This document shows positions 6,771-11,118 of a stretch of 11,118 bases of DNA, piece after piece (position 1 is the first letter of the stretch; each line of letters begins with the position of its first letter). The DNA lies in assembly GCA_004298075.1 (NCBI GenBank), contig SCRK01000116.1:1-11118 (forward strand), given 5' to 3'. A program made the translations under genes and the position numbers. The notes below the pieces were generated by a model. That model was given only the letters and a program-made list of their open reading frames with translations, was not told the DNA's origin and did not search any database. This stretch comes from a bacterium (GTDB lineage: Bacteria; Omnitrophota; Gorgyraeia; Gygaellales; Profunditerraquicolaceae).

Positions 6771-7729
6771 TCAAGAAAATAGCGGTCCTGACTACTGGAG
6801 GTGATGCACCGGGGATGAACCCGGCGATCCGCTCGGTGGTGCGCTATGGGATAAGCCAGGGCCTGGAGGTTATGGGCGTATTCCGCGGCTGGTGGGGGCT
6901 GGTCAATGAGGAGCTGAAAGCTTTAAGCCGCCGCTCGGTTTCCGGTATTATCGGCCAGGGAGGCACGATTTTAAAGACCGCTCGCTGCCTGGAGTTCAAG
7001 ACAGAGGAAGGGCAGTCCCGGGCTTATGAGACGATCAAGAAATATAATATTGATGGTTTAGTCGTTATCGGTGGGAACGGGTCTTTTGCCGCGGCCCACA
7101 GTTTCTACGGGAAATATAAGGTGCCCTGCGTGGGCATAGCCGCTTCCATTGATAATGATATCAACGGCATAGATTATACTATCGGCACGGACACCGCGAT
7201 AAACACGGCACTTGATGCCATTGATAAGATCCGCGATACCGCGACCTCCATGGAGCGTATTTTTGTGGTTGAGGTAATGGGCAGGGATTCCGGATTCATT
7301 GCTTTGACTGTCGCTCTTGCCGGTGGATGCGAGGATGTGCTTATCCCGGAAAAAAAGATAGATATTGAGGCAGTCTGCCACGAGATAGTGCATGGTAACC
7401 TGATCGGGAAGATGAGCTGGATCATCGTGGTTGCCGAGGGCGCGGGCCGGGCCGCGGATATCGCCGGACAGATCACCGAGATGACGGGGTTAGAGACCCG
7501 GTCAGTGGTTTTAGGCCATGTGCAAAGAGGCGGTCGGCCGACCGCAGCCAGCAGGGACATAGCTTTAAACCTGGGTAAGGCGGCGGTTGATTGTTTGATC
7601 GCGGGCAAGACCGATATTGCCTTAGGGCTCTCCGGAGGCATGATCGTTGAAGTTGATTTCGAGACGGCTATAAAGAAAAAAGAACTGAAGATCGCTAATT
7701 TCTGTAACCTGATCAAAACCCTGACCTAG
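6767..7729 (+). CDS. pfkA: 6-phosphofructokinase, ATP type, with a GGNGS metal-site variant
   Basis: PfkA phosphorylates fructose 6-phosphate to fructose 1,6-bisphosphate, the committed step of glycolysis. The 320 residues align end to end with E. coli PfkA. LTTGGDAPGMNPAIR (8-22) is the nucleotide loop, SIDND (127-131) holds the catalytic Asp129, and Arg164, MGR (171-173), Glu224, Arg245 and GHVQRGG (250-256) bind the substrate. The effector-site arginines near 22, 26 and 55 are also present. Gly105 and the absence of Lys before the IDND motif point to ATP rather than pyrophosphate as donor. One key change is visible: the usual GGDGS reads GGNGS (102-106), with Asn104 where an Mg-binding Asp normally sits. 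The GTG start at 6767 overlaps the ahcY stop, has GGGAG at 6754-6758 and gives the family-standard MIKKIAVLT start. Confidence 0.94.
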   Translation: MIKKIAVLTTGGDAPGMNPAIRSVVRYGISQGLEVMGVFRGWWGLVNEELKALSRRSVSGIIGQGGTILKTARCLEFKTEEGQSRAYETIKKYNIDGLVVIGGNGSFAAAHSFYGKYKVPCVGIAASIDNDINGIDYTIGTDTAINTALDAIDKIRDTATSMERIFVVEVMGRDSGFIALTVALAGGCEDVLIPEKKIDIEAVCHEIVHGNLIGKMSWIIVVAEGAGRAADIAGQITEMTGLETRSVVLGHVQRGGRPTAASRDIALNLGKAAVDCLIAGKTDIALGLSGGMIVEVDFETAIKKKELKIANFCNLIKTLT

Positions 7730-7749
7730 GGATTTTTAGATCTGGAATG

Positions 7750-7756
7750 AAAGGAG
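7750..7756 (+). promoter_or_regulatory. Ribosome binding site of the aldolase gene
   Basis: AAAGGAG lies 12 bases before the ATG at 7769, with a second AAGG run (7757-7760) 8 bases away. Together they support that start. The preceding 39-base gap holds no hairpin or terminator that I can see. Confidence 0.6.
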
Positions 7757-7768
7757 AAGGTAGCTGCT

Positions 7769-9094
7769 ATGGGAAGGAAGGCTTTGAGTATCGATAAGTT
7801 GGTGATGGACTTGATCCTGACGGATGACGCTTCGGGAAAAAAGAAATTAGCCGCCAAGATCCGGGCTATCGCTTATAAAAAAGGTATTTATCCATCCAGT
7901 ATCCATGATTATTATATGGCCCGCGGACGCAATGAATTCAGCGGCTCTACTGTCCCGGCGATAAACTTACGCTCTCTGACTTATGACCTGGCCCGGGCTA
8001 TCTTCCGGGTTGGCAGGAAGAATAATGCCAAGGCATTCATCTTCGAGATCGCTAAATCCGAAATGGGCTATACTAATCAGCCGCCGTTTGAGTATTCCGC
8101 CGTAATCCTGGCCGCGGCGATCAGGGAGAATTACGCCGGACCAGTATTTATCCAGGGCGACCATTTTCAGGCTAATTTGAAAAAATTCCAGGAGAACGCG
8201 GATAAGGAGATGATCGGCCTGAGGGCTTTGATCACCGAGGCGGTGGAGGCTGGTTTCTACAACATTGATATTGATTCTTCGACCCTGGTTGATTTAAGCA
8301 AGCCGAAGGTCAAAGATCAGCAATATTTGAACTATGAGGTATGCGCGAAATTGACGCAGTTCATCCGCCGCATCCAGCCAAAGGGGATAACTATTTCCGT
8401 AGGAGGAGAGATCGGCGAGGTCGGCCATCAGAACTCCACCCCCGAAGACTTGCGCGCGTTTATGGAAGGTTTTAAGAAACGCCTGCGTAAAGGGCTTAGC
8501 GGCATCAGCAAGATCTCCATTCAGACCGGCACCTCGCATGGCGGGGTGGTTTTGCCCGACGGTTCCATCGCCCAGGTAAAACTTGACTTTGATACATTAA
8601 AGAACTTGGGAGAGATCGCCCGTAAAGAGTTTGGCCTGGGAGGAGCGGTGCAGCACGGAGCATCTACCCTGCCTGAGGAGGCATTCCATAAGTTCGCGGA
8701 GTGTGAGGCCTGTGAGGTGCATTTGGCTACGCAGTTCCAGAATATGATCTTTGACTCCAGGCATTTTCCCGCGGATTTAAAAGCCAGGATCTATGAATGG
8801 CTTAAGATCAATGCCGCTTCCGAAAGGAAGGAAGGGGAAACCGATGACCAATTCTTATATAAGGCGCGCAAAAAGGCATTAGGCCAGTTCAAGAAGGAGA
8901 TCATGGGCCTGGCTCAGGAAACGCGCGACGCCATCTCCGGAGAGATCGAAAACAAATTTGATTTCCTCTTCAAACAGTTAAATGCCGTAAATAACGCCGG
9001 GCTTGTCGATAAATATGTTACCTTAAAGAGAGTGATCTCGCGCAAACGCCATGATCATCCGGGTGTAGTGCATGACGGCGAAGGGGCCGATTAA
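7769..9094 (+). CDS. Divergent class II (zinc) fructose/tagatose-bisphosphate aldolase family protein
   Basis: Class II aldolases split fructose 1,6-bisphosphate into dihydroxyacetone phosphate and glyceraldehyde 3-phosphate using zinc. The four expected metal-site positions can be matched: GDH (130-132, with the adjacent Asp131 as likely acid/base), GGEIGEVG (212-219), TSHGG (255-259) and VQHGAS (294-299). The region 128-172 (GDH, QENADK, AGFYNIDIDSS) strongly recalls GatZ/KbaZ, the large partner of tagatose-bisphosphate aldolase. At 441 residues it is longer than typical FBA (about 285-360), with an N-terminal helical region and an extra, charged C-terminal stretch from about 330. The motif normally reading like NVDTD is EVHLATQ (316-322), so the usual substrate-binding Asn and Asp are replaced. 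Its position straight after pfkA argues for a glycolytic FBA. A tagatose-bisphosphate or other sugar-phosphate aldolase remains possible. Confidence 0.8.
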   Translation: MGRKALSIDKLVMDLILTDDASGKKKLAAKIRAIAYKKGIYPSSIHDYYMARGRNEFSGSTVPAINLRSLTYDLARAIFRVGRKNNAKAFIFEIAKSEMGYTNQPPFEYSAVILAAAIRENYAGPVFIQGDHFQANLKKFQENADKEMIGLRALITEAVEAGFYNIDIDSSTLVDLSKPKVKDQQYLNYEVCAKLTQFIRRIQPKGITISVGGEIGEVGHQNSTPEDLRAFMEGFKKRLRKGLSGISKISIQTGTSHGGVVLPDGSIAQVKLDFDTLKNLGEIARKEFGLGGAVQHGASTLPEEAFHKFAECEACEVHLATQFQNMIFDSRHFPADLKARIYEWLKINAASERKEGETDDQFLYKARKKALGQFKKEIMGLAQETRDAISGEIENKFDFLFKQLNAVNNAGLVDKYVTLKRVISRKRHDHPGVVHDGEGAD

Positions 9095-9099
9095 AAATC

Positions 9100-9105
9100 A
9101 AGGAG
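9100..9105 (+). promoter_or_regulatory. Ribosome binding site deciding the ilvD start
   Basis: AAGGAG lies 5 bases before the ATG at 9111. An upstream in-frame ATG at 9072 would overlap the aldolase gene by 23 bases and add 13 residues that do not look like the family. The 9111 start gives MRSDQIKKG, the normal IlvD N-terminus, so 9111 is preferred. Confidence 0.85.
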
Positions 9106-9110
9106 TGAAT

Positions 9111-10763
9111 ATGCGTTCAGATCAGATCAAAAAAGGTTTGGAGAGGGTTCCGCACCGCGCGCTTTTGCACGCTACCGGTCTGTCCAGGAAGGACTTGAGC
9201 CGTCCGTTCATCGGAGTAGCCTCATCTTTTACCGATCTTATACCCGGGCATGTCGGCATGCGCGACATGGAGAGATTTATTGAACGGGGGATCTGTTACG
9301 GCCAGGGTGTGCCTTTTTTATTCGGCGTGCCGGGTATCTGCGACGGGATAGCCATGGGCCATTTGGGGATGTGTTATCCCCTGGCCTTGCGGGAGATTGT
9401 TGCCGATACCATTGAAACAGTCTGTAACGCTCATCAATTAGACGGGATCATTTGCCTGACCAATTGCGACAAGATCACTCCCGGCATGCTTATGGGAGTG
9501 GCCCGCTTAAATATTCCGGCAATTATCGTGACTGCCGGGCCGATGCTTTCAGGCAGGTTCAATAAAAGGAAGCTGGCCTTTGTGCATGATACATATGAAG
9601 GTATGGCGCGGGCGAAAAAGGGAGAGATCTCTAGCGATGAATTATCCTGCTTAGAGATGGAGGCCTGCCCTGGACAGGGATCATGCCAGGGTTTATACAC
9701 GGCTAATACCATGGCTTGTCTTACCGAGACCTTGGGGATGTCTATCCCAGGTTGCGGTACAGCCCTGGCCGGCTCAGCCAAGAAACGCAGGATAGCCGAA
9801 GCAAGTGGAGAGCGGATCGTGGAATTGGTGCGTAAGGATATCAAGCCGCGCGATATTATTACTAAGAAATCCCTGGAAAACGCGATCATGGTGGATATGG
9901 CCTTAGGGGGCTCAAGCAACACGGTCCTGCACCTGATGGCTATCGCTCATGAAGCAGGGATTGAGCTGGATTTAAAGACATTTGATAAAATAAGTAAAAG
10001 TGTGCCGCATATCTCCAGCATTGAGCCCGCGGGTACGCATTTCATGGAGGATGTTGAATACGCCGGAGGGATCCCCGCTGTATTAAAGAGGTTAAAATCA
10101 AAGCTGAACAATACCTTAAACGTAAGTGGAGAGAGGACATTTGATATCGCAGATAGCGCGGTTATTTTTGATGAAGATGTGATCCGTCCATTTAATAAAG
10201 CATATCATAAGCAGGGAGGGATCGCGGTGCTTTACGGCAATATCGCGCCGGACGGCGCTGTGGTAAAGCAGTCGGGAGTAAGCGAGAAAATGATGAAGTT
10301 TACCGGCCGCGCCCGCGTGTTTAACCGCGAAGAAGAGGCAATGCAGGCGATCATGAACAATAAGATCAAAAAAGGAGATTGCGTGGTTATCCGCTACGAA
10401 GGCCCGGCAGGCGGCCCGGGTATGCGCGAGATGCTTGCTCCAACTGCGGCCATCGTTGGCTTAGGGTTGGCCGATTCGGTCGCCTTGATCACCGACGGAC
10501 GTTTCTCCGGAGGGACCAAGGGTCCTTGCATAGGGCATGTTTCGCCTGAGGCCTCCGCCGGAGGCGTGATCGCGATCATCAGGGATGGTGATATAATAAA
10601 TATAGATATACCAAACCGCAAGATCGAGGTAAATTTGAGCAAAACGGAAATAGAGAAAAGGTTTAAAAACTGGGAACCGGTTGCGCCTAAGATAAAAACC
10701 GGATATCTTTCCCGTTATTCCAGATTAGTCAGTTCCGCGGATAAAGGAGCGATTTTAATTTAA
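9111..10763 (+). CDS. ilvD: Dihydroxy-acid dehydratase
   Basis: IlvD dehydrates 2,3-dihydroxy-isovalerate and 2,3-dihydroxy-3-methylvalerate to the keto acids that precede valine, leucine and isoleucine. From the 9111 start it is 550 residues, normal for the family. Cluster-binding cysteines can be assigned in GICDGIAMGH (76-85, Cys78), NCDKITPGML (118-127, Cys119) and CPGQGSCQGLYTANTM (186-201, Cys192), consistent with a three-Cys Fe-S site. GGSSNTVLHL (266-275), RYEGPAGGPGM (428-438) and DGRFSGGTKGPCIGHVSPEA (462-481) are also intact, and the C-terminus has SSADKGA. The stretch LFGVPGICDG and PLALRE depart from the common EFNTIGVCDG and SLPSRE forms, so it belongs to a different branch of the IlvD/Edd family. 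A sugar-acid dehydratase is the alternative, but ilvB directly downstream strongly favours IlvD. Confidence 0.95.
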   Translation: MRSDQIKKGLERVPHRALLHATGLSRKDLSRPFIGVASSFTDLIPGHVGMRDMERFIERGICYGQGVPFLFGVPGICDGIAMGHLGMCYPLALREIVADTIETVCNAHQLDGIICLTNCDKITPGMLMGVARLNIPAIIVTAGPMLSGRFNKRKLAFVHDTYEGMARAKKGEISSDELSCLEMEACPGQGSCQGLYTANTMACLTETLGMSIPGCGTALAGSAKKRRIAEASGERIVELVRKDIKPRDIITKKSLENAIMVDMALGGSSNTVLHLMAIAHEAGIELDLKTFDKISKSVPHISSIEPAGTHFMEDVEYAGGIPAVLKRLKSKLNNTLNVSGERTFDIADSAVIFDEDVIRPFNKAYHKQGGIAVLYGNIAPDGAVVKQSGVSEKMMKFTGRARVFNREEEAMQAIMNNKIKKGDCVVIRYEGPAGGPGMREMLAPTAAIVGLGLADSVALITDGRFSGGTKGPCIGHVSPEASAGGVIAIIRDGDIINIDIPNRKIEVNLSKTEIEKRFKNWEPVAPKIKTGYLSRYSRLVSSADKGAILI

Positions 10764-10764
10764 A

Positions 10765-11118
10765 ATGAACGGAGCAAGAATATTATTAGAGTCATTAAAG
10801 CGGGCAGGGGCAGAGGTGATCTTCGGTTATCCCGGAGGCCAGGTTCTGCCTATATTTGACCAGCTTTATGACTTTGATATCAAATTTATTTTGACCCGCC
10901 ATGAACAGGGCGCGGCGCACGCTGCCGACGGATATTCCCGCGCCACAGGCAAGGTAGGGGTATGCCTGGCAACCAGCGGCCCGGGAGCGACCAACCTGGT
11001 GACCGGGATCGCCAATGCTTACATGGATTCAATTCCGATGGTAGCGATAACCGGCCAGGTGGGCACCCATCTGATCGGTAATGACGCTTTTCAGGAGGCC
11101 GATGTCACCGGGATCACC
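10765..11118 (+). CDS. ilvB: Acetolactate synthase large subunit (3'-truncated by window end)
   Basis: These are the first 118 codons of the large, catalytic subunit of acetohydroxyacid synthase. It condenses two pyruvates, or pyruvate and 2-ketobutyrate, in the first common step of branched-chain amino acid synthesis. The N-terminal thiamine-diphosphate PYR domain is clear: VIFGYPGGQVLPIFDQLYD (18-36), then RHEQGAAHAADGYSRATG (45-62) with Glu47 as the cofactor-activating glutamate, and TSGPGATNLVTGIANAY. The complete protein is usually about 550-600 residues, so most of it lies beyond the window. The ATG begins 1 base after the ilvD stop. An AAAGGAG at 10743-10749 inside ilvD is 15 bases away, rather far for an ideal site, so coupling to ilvD translation is plausible. 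The small regulatory subunit and ilvC would be expected downstream. Confidence 0.97.
   Translation, partial: MNGARILLESLKRAGAEVIFGYPGGQVLPIFDQLYDFDIKFILTRHEQGAAHAADGYSRATGKVGVCLATSGPGATNLVTGIANAYMDSIPMVAITGQVGTHLIGNDAFQEADVTGIT

Noticed and set aside
7174..7716. 180-codon open frame on the minus strand opposite pfkA
   Set aside because: It lies wholly inside a well-conserved pfkA, its translation is rich in Ser/Pro/Ala with no recognisable domain, and it is best explained as a shadow of the codon pattern.
9072..9110. Earlier ATG start for ilvD at 9072
   Set aside because: It would overlap the aldolase gene and add 13 unrelated residues, whereas 9111 has AAGGAG at ideal spacing and gives the family-standard N-terminus.
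9434..9922. 162-codon minus-strand open frame opposite ilvD
   Set aside because: Fully antisense to conserved IlvD motifs, with no family resemblance and no ribosome binding site that stands out.
10513..10529. Small stem-loop around GGACC-AAG-GGTCC
   Set aside because: It is short, lies within the conserved DGRFSGGTKGP coding motif of IlvD and has no T-run after it, so it is not a credible terminator.
10551..10565. Inverted repeat GCCTCCG-C-CGGAGGC
   Set aside because: The single-base loop cannot form a stable hairpin as drawn, there is no T-run, and it encodes a conserved Gly/Ala-rich part of IlvD.

Overview
The window is about 11.1 kb of densely packed bacterial chromosome. All eleven genes lie on the + strand, the gaps are 0 to 57 bases, and I see no convincing terminator or promoter inside. 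The two end genes are cut by the window edges. GC content looks close to 50% throughout, and I see no mobile element, CRISPR array, tRNA or rRNA. The organism cannot be named from the sequence alone. The gene mix is a membrane-anchored YvcK beside a short phosphotransferase (PTS) cluster, a short Thermotoga/archaeal-type SAH hydrolase and a long unusual class II aldolase. That suits a deep-branching or candidate-phylum bacterium such as Omnitrophota, but this is inference with low to moderate confidence.

Region 1 (1-4270) is a PTS and carbon-control block: the C-terminal part of a fructose/PtsN-type EIIA, a YvcK/CofD-like protein with two N-terminal membrane segments, HPr with both the catalytic His and the regulatory Ser, Enzyme I, and a small sugar-nucleotidyltransferase. 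The genes overlap or nearly touch (ATGA, TAATG), so they look co-transcribed and partly translationally coupled. No sugar permease (EIIB/EIIC) is visible, so the relay may be regulatory rather than a transporter.

Region 2 (4287-6770) is the activated-methyl cycle: metK makes SAM, and ahcY removes the SAH left after methyl transfer. Between them, in a 57-base gap, is a small 14-bp tandem repeat.

Region 3 (6767-9094) is the core of glycolysis: pfkA, whose GTG start overlaps the ahcY stop, then a divergent class II aldolase-family protein. Together they would convert fructose 6-phosphate to fructose 1,6-bisphosphate and split it into trioses. Both carry departures from family consensus: GGNGS in place of GGDGS in PfkA, and a C-terminally extended, GatZ-like aldolase.

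Region 4 (9111-11118) starts branched-chain amino acid synthesis: ilvD, then the first 118 codons of ilvB. The window is mostly ordinary housekeeping metabolism. I did not find a clearly new multi-gene system. The points most worth a second look are the aldolase, the PfkA metal-site substitution and the EIIA-YvcK-HPr-EI arrangement.
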